From Strigomonas culicis (Eukaryota; Euglenozoa; Kinetoplastea; Trypanosomatida; Trypanosomatidae): a stretch of 17,677 bases of DNA. Under the pieces are notes generated by a model that had not been told where the DNA came from, made no database searches, and worked only from the letters and a program-made list of their open reading frames with translations. Positions within the stretch are counted from its first letter, which is position 1. The number at the start of each line of letters is the position of its first letter. Positions 1 through 7,997 of this stretch are shown in pieces. Location of the stretch: contig AUXH01000410.1 of assembly GCA_000482145.1 (NCBI GenBank), positions 1-17,677 on the forward strand. The letters are read 5' to 3'. The position numbers were made by a program, and so were the translations under genes.

Positions 1-578
1 GGCGCGGGTGAGGGCGTCACCGGAGCCGGCGCCGGGCCCGCCCACGCGCCCGGCGCGCGGCGGCTCGGCAGGTGCGGCCGCGGCGGCTTGGCGGACGCCG
101 GGGTGGCGTCGCTCAGACCCGCCGCCGGGCCGGAGGGTCGCCGCCGCTGCTGCTGCAGGTCACGCGCAGTCACCGGCGTCGACTGCCGCAGCGGTCGGAT
201 GAGCGGCGACAGCGCGTCGTCGTCGTCGTCCGTCGGGGGCGGCCGCGGCCCGGCCCGCCGCGCGGCAGCCGCCACGCCGACGCCAAAGCTAGGCGCCCCG
301 GTGCGCGGCGTGGCGGTGCCGGTGGTGCGCCCCGCGTCGGTCTCGGCGAGGCTGCACAGCGAGTGTAGGTCCGCGCTCGCGGCCGTCACCTCCGTCGGCA
401 TGAGGCTGAAGCCCTCGCTGCCGGACGTGGCCGCAGACACCACGTCGGTCAGCGGCGGGGTGGAGGCCCGTAAGTGGACCGGACGGAAGACGTGGTTCTC
501 CGAGGTGCTGCCGCTGTCACCGCCCGTCGGCGTGGTGCTACTAGAGACCTTCACTGCGAGCGGGGGAGAGGCCTGCAT
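1..578 (-). CDS. Partial low-complexity hypothetical protein (5' part, runs off left edge)
   Basis: An open minus-strand frame of 192 codons starts at an ATG at 578 and has no stop before the window edge, so the C-terminus is missing. The protein is rich in Ser, Thr, Ala, Pro and Arg and looks disordered, with a run of five Asp at about residues 125-130 encoded by a GTC/GAC trinucleotide repeat. I recognise no domain. GC-rich DNA leaves other frames open too, including a plus-strand one. I chose this frame for three reasons: it matches the direction of all other genes, its start coincides with the GC-to-AT boundary, and a long coding-strand pyrimidine tract (about 590-650) ends in its first AG at 583-584, four bases before the ATG, which is a textbook trans-splice acceptor. 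Function is unknown. It would be the last gene of the array within this window. Confidence 0.6.
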   Translation of the reverse strand, partial: MQASPPLAVKVSSSTTPTGGDSGSTSENHVFRPVHLRASTPPLTDVVSAATSGSEGFSLMPTEVTAASADLHSLCSLAETDAGRTTGTATPRTGAPSFGVGVAAAARRAGPRPPPTDDDDDALSPLIRPLRQSTPVTARDLQQQRRRPSGPAAGLSDATPASAKPPRPHLPSRRAPGAWAGPAPAPVTPSPA

Positions 579-650
579 ACCCCTGCGCACACAGACAGTG
601 GAGTGAAGAAGAGGACGCGGAGGACAGAAGGCGCAAAAACGGAAAAAAAA
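579..650 (-). promoter_or_regulatory. Candidate trans-splice acceptor and pyrimidine tract
   Basis: On the minus strand a T/C-rich tract of about 60 bases is followed by its first AG at 584-583 and then GGGT and the ATG at 578. The predicted 5' UTR after the spliced leader is only four bases. This is read from the sequence. Actual use would need RNA reads carrying the spliced leader. Confidence 0.5.
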
Positions 651-766
651 ATCGATAGGAAGAATAAAAGGAGTGCAGTAACCTATGGATTCTTCCTAGA
701 AGAACAGGGGATCGAAGAAGGAAAGAAACAAAACCGAAAAATGAAGTAAAAGAAGCAACAGGGAAA

Positions 767-781
767 ATATATATATATATA
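767..781. repeat. Short AT dinucleotide repeat
   Basis: About seven AT units lie in the intergenic spacer. It is a simple microsatellite with no sign of function. Confidence 0.8.
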
Positions 782-1361
782 CCTTTGCTTTAGGGAGCTA
801 TGAGATAAAACAAAAGTATGTATTTAATTAATGTAAGTCTACATGCAACCACACGAGGATTTACTTCAACAATACGAGAGAATGAGATGAAGAAAGAAAG
901 AAGAATCAATCGGATCATCTGTAAGAGGTATAAAAACACACTTTTAAGAGTTCACTTTCTTTCTTTTTTTTTTTTTTTGAGAGACAGTTTTGGGTTGTTT
1001 GTTTTAAGAAGGTCCAGTGGGATACGCTCCTATCACAAGGGCACGACGTACGTTTTACGCGTTTAGATGTTTGGATTTTCTTGTAGGTGCAGCATTAATT
1101 AAGTGTTGTTGTGGATTTTCTTTGTTTTGGTTGTTACGGCTCGCTGCACTTATCATCGTTATGGTGAGATTATGGTCTTTATTGAAGATAGAATAAAACC
1201 ATTTTATTATTCAACAAGAGAAACTATGAAAAAAAAAAGAGAATTCATCGCTAAAAAGTACATTTTCCACGGAGAAAAGGAAACTTTTATTTAAGGAAAA
1301 CCAAAAGAACAAAAAAAGAGTAAGCATGCTGAGTGTCTCATGTCAACGACGCTGCGGGGAT

Positions 1362-2438
1362 CTACTTGGTGAACATGATGGACAGCGACGTCTCCTCGTG
1401 CAGGCTGTCAACCGCCTGCGCCAGCAGCGGCGCGGTGGTCAGCACGGTCAGCTTGTGGCACTTGGCGGAGTGCTCCGACTGGTCTACGGAGTCCGACACG
1501 ATGAGCTCCTCCAGCGCGTCGCACTTGTTGATACGGTCGCAGGCGGGGTCCGTGAGGATGCCGTGGCTCGCGCACGCGATGACGCGCAGCGCGCCCATCT
1601 CTTTCAGCAGGTTGCATGCCTTCACGAGGGTGCCGGCCGTGTCCACCATGTCGTCCACGATGACACAGGTGAAGCCCTCCACGTTGCCGACCGTCTGCAT
1701 GGAGTCCACCTGACCCGCGACCTTGCGACGCTTGAGGATGGTCACAATGTGCAGCGCGCCGATACGGTCGGCCAGCACGTTCGCGCGCTCGACGCCGCCC
1801 GCGTCGGGCGACACGACGACCGTCTGGCTCTTGTCGAACCACGACTGGCGTTTGATGTAGGTGGCGAACTCGGGGAACATGAGGAGGTTGTCGACCGGGA
1901 TGTTGCGGAAAAAGCCCTGGATCTGGCCGCAGTGGAGGTCGAGCGTCACGACGCGGTCGACGCCCATGCACTGCAGCAGCTGCGCCACCGCCGACGCCGA
2001 GATGGGCACGCGCGGCTCCGCCTTGCGGTCCTGCCGGCTGTATGCGAGGTACGGCACGATCGCCGTGATGCGCTTCGCCGACGACAGCTTCAGTGTGTGC
2101 ACCAGCAGCAGCAGCTCCATCATAGCCGTGTTCACGTCCGTGTCGCCGCTCGCGGAGACGGGCTGGATGATGAAGCAGTCATCGCCGCGAATGTTGTCTA
2201 CGACCTTGATGTTGAGCTCCCCGTTGGCAAACTTCTTGATATCTGTCTTGCAGATATCCACGTTCAGGCACGAGGCGACGGACTCCGTCAGCTGGAGGTT
2301 GGCTGTGCCGGAGATGAGACGGATGCGAAAGCTGGTCTCCACCTCGGGGCGGCTACGGATACGATAGAAGAAGGTCTCGCCGGCTGCCACCTGGTGCGCC
2401 TTGCTGTGCGGTGACTGTACTTGAGAGGCAATCGACAT
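1362..2438 (-). CDS. PRPS: Ribose-phosphate pyrophosphokinase (PRPP synthetase)
   Basis: A 358-residue enzyme of the class I PRPP synthetase family. It transfers pyrophosphate from ATP to ribose 5-phosphate, making PRPP for purine salvage, pyrimidine synthesis and NAD synthesis. Visible motifs in order: SRQDRK (134-139), DLHCGQIQGFF (167-177, family form DLHA.QIQGFF), PDAGGVERA (211-219), the flexible-loop KRRK (236-239) and the PRPP-binding loop VDDMVDTAGTL (261-271). Compared with the usual 310-320 residues it has about 40 extra at the N-terminus before the conserved fold begins near residue 38. The C-terminus is FTK, not a PTS1 glycosomal signal. The start is the ATG at 2438; an upstream in-frame TTG at 2462 is not a credible start. 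Candidate splice AGs lie at 2505-2508, after a T-rich tract. The stop is TAG. Trypanosomatids carry several PRPS paralogues and I cannot say which this is. Confidence 0.96.
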   Translation of the reverse strand: MSIASQVQSPHSKAHQVAAGETFFYRIRSRPEVETSFRIRLISGTANLQLTESVASCLNVDICKTDIKKFANGELNIKVVDNIRGDDCFIIQPVSASGDTDVNTAMMELLLLVHTLKLSSAKRITAIVPYLAYSRQDRKAEPRVPISASAVAQLLQCMGVDRVVTLDLHCGQIQGFFRNIPVDNLLMFPEFATYIKRQSWFDKSQTVVVSPDAGGVERANVLADRIGALHIVTILKRRKVAGQVDSMQTVGNVEGFTCVIVDDMVDTAGTLVKACNLLKEMGALRVIACASHGILTDPACDRINKCDALEELIVSDSVDQSEHSAKCHKLTVLTTAPLLAQAVDSLHEETSLSIMFTK

Positions 2439-2939
2439 GGGGGGTAGAGTATACACGCACAAACAGGTACGCGAGAAAAAAAAACACTAAGTGGAAAAGG
2501 TATTCTCTTTCGAAGAGTGAAAAAGAGAAACAAAAACAAAAAAATCAAAAAATGCGCCACGTTCGGTGTACTATTACTTCAACACAGGGAGATGCTGAAA
2601 GACAGAAGAGAAGAAGAGGAAGGTAGAAGGGATGGAAACAGGGGCTCTTCAGACGCCACCGTTTGCTTCAGCAGAGCGCAAGTGGACCTCGCCTTTTTAA
2701 TGAGCAGTTAAAGTAGAGAAGGAAGAAAAAGAGGATTGGAATACTTGAGAGTGAATCCGAAAAAGGTATATGATAGTTTACAGGTGATCTAGAAAAAAAA
2801 AGACATGTATATAAGGAAATGGTACACAAATCTAAAGGAAAGAGAAGAAGCAAAACATGGTCTACCGTTGTAACGCATCTAAAAGAAAACCAAAGCGAAC
2901 AAGAAAAAAAGGGGGGAGAGAGGAACCCACACCTCTACC
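2439..2939. other. Intergenic region, 501 bp, no gene seen
   Basis: The plus strand is strongly purine-rich between about 2470 and 2560, giving a long pyrimidine tract on the coding strand just ahead of the pyrophosphokinase gene. The remainder is A-rich spacer and presumed 3' UTR of the cysteine-rich gene. I see no RNA gene, repeat or credible open frame. Confidence 0.6.
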
Positions 2940-3476
2940 CTAGTACATGAACTTCAACCGCTCTGCATTCAGCCGCGCGCGCTCCGGGTCCTGCTCTCGG
3001 ACCCGCGGCTTGTACGAGAAGACGGCCGCACCATTCTTGGGGATCTCGTACAGCTCATACGGGATGACCTTTGTGATCACACGCGGTCGGCAGCAGTGGC
3101 ACGGCGCGCACCGCGCGGGCGCCCGGCGTGACGCGGACGACGCGGCGGGCACGCCGCCTGCCTCCATGGCCGTCGCCGGTGGGGCCCGACGGGCGGGGAC
3201 GAGGGAGGCCGACTGCGCGAACACGACCGCCCTCGTGTCGGGCGCGTAGCAGGGGAGCACACAGTCGTGGCACTGGTGCGGCCGCCGCGCGTGGATGCAG
3301 CGCGCGGTCGCACCGGCTCCCTCCCGCGTCGCCGCACGCGCGCCGGTGCCGGAGAAGGTGCCGTTCACGGGCGCGGCCGCCCCGGTGCGCGCGGCGTGGC
3401 AGAAGTGGCAGCAGCAGCCCGTGTTGTGCTGCGCGGCGTAGTAGTCGCAGAAGTCACACGGAAAGAGCGTCGTCAT
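2940..3476 (-). CDS. Cysteine-rich hypothetical protein, putative zinc binder
   Basis: A 178-residue protein that I do not recognise. It has 14 cysteines in four clusters: Cys7/10, Cys21-23/26 with His24 and His27, Cys60 then Cys69/72/76 with His62/67/70, and Cys123/126/128/129 with His127. The repeated CxxC spacing suggests binding of two or more zinc ions, which is an inference. The clusters are separated by Ala/Arg/Pro-rich, probably disordered linkers. The last 48 residues (131-178) have no cysteine, contain the tyrosine-rich stretch KVIPYELYEIPKNG, and look folded and more conserved. There is no signal peptide or membrane segment. The start ATG (3476) begins the GC-rich block. The first coding-strand AG upstream is at 3538-3539 after a CT-rich tract, so the predicted 5' UTR would include a 12-unit AT repeat. 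The stop is TAG. Confidence 0.8.
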   Translation of the reverse strand: MTTLFPCDFCDYYAAQHNTGCCCHFCHAARTGAAAPVNGTFSGTGARAATREGAGATARCIHARRPHQCHDCVLPCYAPDTRAVVFAQSASLVPARRAPPATAMEAGGVPAASSASRRAPARCAPCHCCRPRVITKVIPYELYEIPKNGAAVFSYKPRVREQDPERARLNAERLKFMY

Positions 3477-3797
3477 GCGCGTCGGAGGGCCAAATATATA
3501 TATATATATATATATATTTGTATAAGAAAAAAATGAACTTGAAAGGTGAGAGAGAGAAAGGGGAAGATGAGGAAATCAGTTACAGAACAAACCAAACAGC
3601 TCAGCAGCGGAATTACATATGGAAAAGGAAAAGAAAGGAAAGGCAAGATTCTGCTTTTGTTTTGGTTCGTTTGCGTGTGTACGTATTTGTTTCGTTACCA
3701 TAGTAAAAAAAAAGGGGGGACTAGATTCCTTAGTATTAGTGTTAGCACGATTTGTGAAGTGGCAAGATCTGTCGGTACGCGTGTCCTCGCCGCACGG
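3477..3797. other. Intergenic region, 321 bp, with AT repeat and splice region
   Basis: It holds a 24-bp AT repeat and, on the minus strand, a T/C-rich tract at about 3540-3575 whose first following AG is at 3538-3539. The right-hand part is the presumed 3' UTR of the Pho88-like gene. No gene was seen. Confidence 0.6.
3494..3517. repeat. AT dinucleotide microsatellite, 12 units
   Basis: An uninterrupted 24-bp AT run sits 18 bp upstream of the start of the cysteine-rich gene. It lies inside the predicted 5' UTR, since no coding-strand AG occurs between it and the start codon. Confidence 0.9.
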
Positions 3798-4352
3798 CTA
3801 CTTCTGATTGCGGCCAGTGACTTTGCGGCCCTTCATGGTATTGTTCGTCAAGAACTGATCGGAGTCCTTGGCGCTCTGCGCCCACGAGCTCTTCACCCAC
3901 TCCGGCACGTAGGTAGTCTCCTTCCACGGTCGCAGCAGGCTGCCCTCCGCCGGCTGCCCTAGCACGTAAATCTTAAACAGCTCCGAGTCGTACAGCATGC
4001 GAGGGTTGTACAGGCACTGCATCAGCAGCGGGAACACAATGTGGAAGCGGCCCGCGGCGAAGAGGCCAACCCCGGCGGCCATACCTATCTTTGTCATCAG
4101 CAGCTCCCGCAGCTTCATCACATCGTACTCCCAGGCGGTCTTCGTCTGCTCCTCATCCGTGTACGGATCCTTGAACTTGACGACCGCGACGCTGCCCACC
4201 TGCCAGATGCGCATAAAAACGTAGAGCACCGCCACCAGCAGGACGAAGTGGGTGACGTAGAAACAGTAGTAGATGATTCGCTGCACATCGGGGTCCGTGC
4301 TGTCCAGACTCCAGCTGAGGATGAGAATGGTGAAAAACAGAAGAAAGTTCAT
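3798..4352 (-). CDS. Pho88/SND3-like ER membrane protein
   Basis: A 184-residue membrane protein of the Pho88 family. In yeast Pho88 (Snd3) was first linked to phosphate uptake and later to the SND route that directs proteins with central or C-terminal membrane segments to the ER. Hydrophobic segments are seen at about residues 2-16, 28-47 and 88-111. The family hallmark is the block LGQPAEGSLLRPWK (131-144), close to the LGKPA.GDLKRPF form I know from fungal and animal members. An acidic/polar loop (61-75) follows the second segment, and the tail after 145 is hydrophilic and basic. Length is normal for the family (about 170-190). The start is the ATG at 4350-4352. A CT-rich tract with a candidate AG at 4377-4378 lies just upstream. 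The stop is TAG. The family call is fairly sure; the role in trypanosomatids is inferred. Confidence 0.82.
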   Translation of the reverse strand: MNFLLFFTILILSWSLDSTDPDVQRIIYYCFYVTHFVLLVAVLYVFMRIWQVGSVAVVKFKDPYTDEEQTKTAWEYDVMKLRELLMTKIGMAAGVGLFAAGRFHIVFPLLMQCLYNPRMLYDSELFKIYVLGQPAEGSLLRPWKETTYVPEWVKSSWAQSAKDSDQFLTNNTMKGRKVTGRNQK

Positions 4353-4771
4353 GTTTATCTCTGTTAGATGTATGGACTGAAGACGTACAAGTTGAAGTTA
4401 GTAAGTGGAGAGCAAGAGAGCGCAAAGGAAACCGTATACAACGATATAGACAAAGCACGAAACGGGGTTTAGGGTATCAAAAAAAAAACAGGATTTTTTG
4501 TTTGTTTGTTTGCGTATCATTGTGTGGAGCAGTAGGATGTATGCGGCGGATAATTGGTTACGTTTATGATCACTGTTAAACACTAAATGAACAACTGTTA
4601 CACGGTTAAGGGAAACGAAAGAAATGGAAAATAGAGAGAAGAATGCAAGCACGACCGTTAGCTCTTTCGGTTGCTATTCTTTTCATTTTTATTATTAGTG
4701 TCTCGTTCCTTCTCTCTTTTATTGATTATGTTAATTTTTGTTGTTAGAGAATAATAATAAAAGACGCCTTT
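4353..4771. other. Intergenic region, 419 bp, no gene seen
   Basis: AT-rich spacer. On the coding strand, positions about 4380-4440 supply the pyrimidine tract for the Pho88-like gene, and the right half is the presumed 3' UTR of the WD-repeat gene. I see nothing else in it. Confidence 0.6.
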
Positions 4772-6424
4772 TTACTTCATCAGAGACCGCCAGTTCATGG
4801 GACGGAAGAGGTTGAGCCCCTCGTAGTCGGTGGTCACCACCATGCCAGGGATCTGCGAGTGCCAGTGCGCCTCCTTGGGGTGCGTCAGGCCCTGGTGCTG
4901 GAACATGAGCTGGTCCGGGATCCCGGTGAGATCCGCGCGGTTGAAGAGCTCGCCGATCACCTGCTGCTCCTCACTCGGGTCGCGCTCGAGGCTAAGGTCC
5001 CAGAGGGTGCACTGGCCGTCGTCGGCCGTGACGCTGAGGACGCTCTCGTTGTGCATGGAGAACTCCACGGACGTGATGCTGCGCTTGTGCCAGGGCAGGC
5101 GCTGGATGGGCTCCGTCGCCGACAGCTTGCGCAGGTCCCACACGGCGACCGCGCCGCTGTCGGCGCCGGTGACGAGCAGGTGGGAGGCCTGCCGCGCGCG
5201 GTTCCAGTCGGCGACGTTGATGTCGGTCGGGTCCGCCTGCCAGCGCACCTTGCTCGCCCGCATGTCGCGCGTGTCCCAGACCTCGACGACGCCGCCGGCG
5301 CGCGCGCTGAGCAGCACGTCGCCCTGCGTGGGGCTCCACTGCAGCTCCTCCACCGACATGCCCGCGTCCGTGTTGCTCGCCACGCACCGCCAGCGGCCGT
5401 CGTCGGTCGGCTGCCACGCGAAAATGGTGCCGTTGCAGTCGCCGGAGGCGAAGACGCCCTGGCGCAGCGGGCTCCAGTCGAGGGCGTAGCCCTCGGTCTG
5501 GTGCGTGCTCGCGGGCGTGCAGAATTTGAGCGGTGACTTCTTCTTGTCCGCGCCCTTCCACGCCTTCGCCTGCTCCTTGCTCCAGTTGGCGAAGTCTGCG
5601 AGGATGCGGACGTCGTCGCTGAGGTCGAACACCTGCACGTGCCCCGCGTCGGACCAGACGGCGACCAGCTGCGAGTCCTTGTGCGGGCAGCAGCGCACGC
5701 GGTTGGCCGTGCCGTGGTGCGTGATGGTGCGGTGGTTCACGATGGGCTCCCCGTCGTTCACTTCCTCCGCCTCCTCGCCATCGCTCTCCTCGCTCTCGCC
5801 CTCGTCGCCGATGAAGGAGTCCTCGCTGTCATCGTCGTCCTCCTCGTCGTGCTTGGTGCGGCAGATGTTGCTGACGCGCAGCACGACAAGGTGGTTCTTC
5901 GACAGCTCGTCCGCCTGCGAGCCGCAGACGAGCATCATGGAGAGGGGGTACTTGGTGCGGTTGCTGCCGTCGGGGTCCGTGATGACATCGAAGGAGAGGC
6001 ACGGGTACTCTGTGCGCAGCTGGAAGAAGGAGTCGTACGCCTTGTTGGAGAACTCTAGCTTCATGCCCTCCTCCATCCCCTCCATCTCCTGGTCCGCGCG
6101 GAACACCGCGACGTCGGCCTTATCGTTGTCCGCCGCGTCGTCGGCGAAGGAGACAGACTTGAGCGCCTTTGTCAGGGCGCCGGAGGACTCCTTCTGGAAG
6201 TCCTCGTAGTCCTCGTCATCTTCGTCGTCGATGATCTCCTCCTCGTCTTCATCTTCCATGTCGTCGTACAGGCCCTCGTCCTCCGCGTCGTCGCTCCACT
6301 CCGCCGAGCTGTGGTCTTCCTCCTCCGCCTCCGCCGTCTCCTTCGCGGACACGCCCTCCTTGCGCTGGCGGACCGGCCGCGCCTCCTCCTCCTCGCGGGC
6401 ACTTCGCTTCACACCCTTCTTCAT
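4772..6424 (-). CDS. GRWD1: Glutamate-rich WD-repeat protein (GRWD1/Rrb1 family)
   Basis: A 550-residue protein of the GRWD1/Rrb1 family, nuclear and nucleolar chaperones that bind ribosomal protein L3 for 60S assembly. A basic start (1-22) is followed by a long acidic region (31-80). The H4/L3-binding-type entry motif TEYPCLSFDVITD (138-150) precedes the beta-propeller. A second acidic insert (193-225) sits between blades. WD-like blades end in VFDL (265-268), FAWQ (335-338), VWDT (382-385), VWDL (428-431) and LWDL (474-477). The C-terminal signature is very typical: LMFQHQGLTHPKEAHWH (506-522), then QIPG and DYEG.NLF. Length is slightly above the usual 430-510 because of the acidic stretches. 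The acidic repeats are encoded by runs of TCC/TCG on the plus strand. The start is the ATG at 6424, the stop TAA. With NOG1 this is the second 60S-assembly factor in the array. Confidence 0.94.
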   Translation of the reverse strand: MKKGVKRSAREEEEARPVRQRKEGVSAKETAEAEEEDHSSAEWSDDAEDEGLYDDMEDEDEEEIIDDEDDEDYEDFQKESSGALTKALKSVSFADDAADNDKADVAVFRADQEMEGMEEGMKLEFSNKAYDSFFQLRTEYPCLSFDVITDPDGSNRTKYPLSMMLVCGSQADELSKNHLVVLRVSNICRTKHDEEDDDDSEDSFIGDEGESEESDGEEAEEVNDGEPIVNHRTITHHGTANRVRCCPHKDSQLVAVWSDAGHVQVFDLSDDVRILADFANWSKEQAKAWKGADKKKSPLKFCTPASTHQTEGYALDWSPLRQGVFASGDCNGTIFAWQPTDDGRWRCVASNTDAGMSVEELQWSPTQGDVLLSARAGGVVEVWDTRDMRASKVRWQADPTDINVADWNRARQASHLLVTGADSGAVAVWDLRKLSATEPIQRLPWHKRSITSVEFSMHNESVLSVTADDGQCTLWDLSLERDPSEEQQVIGELFNRADLTGIPDQLMFQHQGLTHPKEAHWHSQIPGMVVTTDYEGLNLFRPMNWRSLMK

Positions 6425-7040
6425 CGTGATGGCTGGTGGGGTCGCCTCGGAAGAGACTAATGAAGACTACAAAAAGAAAAGAAAAAAAAGAGGAGGGCGG
6501 AAGCGCTGTGCACACAAAGTTTTGTTGCGGTCGCGGTGATGGATACAGATGGATGTGTGTTCCGGCTTACTTGGGTGTTCCTAGTGCAGAAAAGAAAAAG
6601 GAGGAGATGTATACATGCCCACATACGGATGGAAACAGCAAATGAAGCTACAGCTGTGAAACAGACGATGAGAGCCCTCTTTCATTACTGTTGTTGTTTG
6701 GTAGGTGTAAGTATAGTTCTCTTCGTCTTCTTTTTAGATCAGAGAACTGAAAAAAAAAAAAGAGAAACCAGAAGGATTAAAAACACTACGCAATGCAAGA
6801 ATCAACAAGCAATTTAGGAATAATAATAACTACTATTGTTATTATTACAGGAAAAAGAATCTCATGACGAAAAACTGTAGAAACAGACAATTTGTCAGCC
6901 TCTGCCTTGGGGGAGCTTAACTCTAAATGGAAGAGAACACACCAGAATACAAAACAAAAGGAAAATAATAGTGAGATGAAGGCTCCCATACTGCAAAACG
7001 ATGTGTGGAACGTCGACAAGGGCAGCAAGGCGAGAAAACG
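6425..7040. other. Intergenic region, 616 bp, no gene seen
   Basis: Next to the WD-repeat gene a coding-strand T/C tract (about 6468-6500) and several AGs supply splice sites. The rest is A-rich spacer and the presumed CHMP1 3' UTR. A 10-bp AT inverted repeat at 6821-6847 is the only structured element I see. Confidence 0.55.
6821..6847. repeat. Perfect 10-bp AT-rich inverted repeat (7-base loop)
   Basis: The arms TAATAATAAC (6821-6830) and GTTATTATTA (6838-6847) are exact reverse complements around a 7-base loop. It lies about 190 bases past the CHMP1 stop in the transcribed direction, so it could fold in the 3' UTR. In AT-rich sequence such pairing can arise by chance. Confidence 0.5.
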
Positions 7041-7652
7041 TCACAGCGCCTGCAGTGCTTTCAAACGCTCCGTGATATCGTCCTCTGTCACCTGGTTGGC
7101 CTGTTGCGGCTGCCCGATGCGGCTGCCCATCTGACCGTTCGAGAGCTGATTGCTGATGTTAATGTTATTCTCCGCAGCAAGCTGCTCCATCAGACTGTCA
7201 ACCTGCCCCACCGGCACCGTGCTGGCCGAGGTGCTCTGGAAGGCGGCCTCCATGGTGCCGAGGTTGACGTCCAGTGTGCCCATCTGCGATTCGAACTCGT
7301 CCATCACCTTCGCAATCTTGTAGGGATCCATGGACGTGAGAATATTATCCAAGCCCTTCACTGTGCTCTTCATCGCCTTGGTCACGTCCTTCATCTGCAC
7401 CGCCGTGTTGACCCGCGACGCGGCGGCATCAATGCGGGAGGAGAGGCGGAGGTAGTTGAGGCTTTCGTTGCGCTTGCGAATGGAGTTCTCCGCGTAGATG
7501 CGCGCGGCCTCCGGGTTCCCCTTCTCCAGTGCCTGCTTCACCTGTAGCTTCGCCTTGTCGCTCTCCTTCTCCGCCTTCGTGGCGCTCTTGGTCATTTGCT
7601 TGGCAGCAAACTTCATGTTAAACAAGATGTCAGAAATGTCCTCCTTGCCCAT
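7041..7652 (-). CDS. VPS46: ESCRT-III protein CHMP1/VPS46 (Did2)
   Basis: A 203-residue protein of the CHMP1/Did2 branch of ESCRT-III. It acts in late multivesicular-body sorting, membrane scission and recruitment of the VPS4 ATPase. The N-terminal half is the basic helical core, with the family pattern ISDILFNMKFAAKQM (6-20) and IYAENSIRKRNESLNYLRL (52-70). An acidic second half follows. The last residues, ITERLKALQAL (193-203), fit a MIT-interacting motif (MIM1, pattern L..RL..L), the docking site for VPS4. Length matches the family (about 196-205). I chose the ATG at 7652; the longer in-frame extension to 7748 is hydrophobic non-homologous sequence. A T-run lies just upstream, and a candidate acceptor CTTAG at about 7733 follows a TTTTTCC tract. 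The stop is TGA. Confidence 0.93.
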   Translation of the reverse strand: MGKEDISDILFNMKFAAKQMTKSATKAEKESDKAKLQVKQALEKGNPEAARIYAENSIRKRNESLNYLRLSSRIDAAASRVNTAVQMKDVTKAMKSTVKGLDNILTSMDPYKIAKVMDEFESQMGTLDVNLGTMEAAFQSTSASTVPVGQVDSLMEQLAAENNINISNQLSNGQMGSRIGQPQQANQVTEDDITERLKALQAL

Positions 7653-7997
7653 GTTTGTGTGCGAAAAAAAAAAAGCAAGTATGTATGGAAGTATAATAGG
7701 TATATAGGATGAAGATGGGGATCCTTTGCTAAGGAAAAAGTTACTCAATTTAGAGAGAGGAGAGATAGATGAAGGTCCTTTCGCGTGTGTACTACTTTAA
7801 ATGAAAACAAAAAGCCAATAACGTGCAGGGTACCTACCACGTGAGTATCACAATGCGATAAATGCTCTTCATCGTTTTTATGTTTCGCTTTTTTTTTTAT
7901 TCTTTATGCAGATGTCACAAATCTATGGTGTGTTAATCAGTAACATTCATAACCAGGGGAAAGGCCGAGGTGGGGCGAAGGCGGCTGCAGTACAGTA
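7653..7997. other. Intergenic region, 345 bp, no gene seen
   Basis: It holds the splice region of the CHMP1 gene on the left and the presumed 3' UTR of the LisH gene on the right, with a T-run at about 7890-7899 on the plus strand. No RNA gene or open frame is convincing. Confidence 0.55.

Larger units (their letters stand above)
579..1361. other. Intergenic region, 783 bp, no gene seen
   Basis: This is the longest gap between genes inside the array. Read on the minus strand, it holds the 3' UTR of the pyrophosphokinase gene and then the splice region of the next gene. Near 590-760 the plus strand is purine-rich, which gives the pyrimidine tract for trans-splicing. A plus-strand T-run at about 963-978 would be an A-tract in the transcript. 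Short open frames here are AT-rich, have no recognisable content and lie on the wrong strand. Confidence 0.6.

Noticed and set aside
88..606. Plus-strand open frame of 172 codons at the left edge
   Set aside because: GC-rich DNA keeps several frames open. The minus frame fits the direction of the array and has a good splice acceptor directly before its ATG.
1326..2414. Plus-strand open frame of 362 codons opposite the pyrophosphokinase gene
   Set aside because: It is the mirror of a GC-rich gene with unmistakable PRPP synthetase motifs on the minus strand; its own translation is Arg/His/Leu-rich without domains.
7653..7748. N-terminal extension of the CHMP1 frame
   Set aside because: The extra 32 residues start at a non-ATG codon, do not match the family, and overlap the T-rich splice region.
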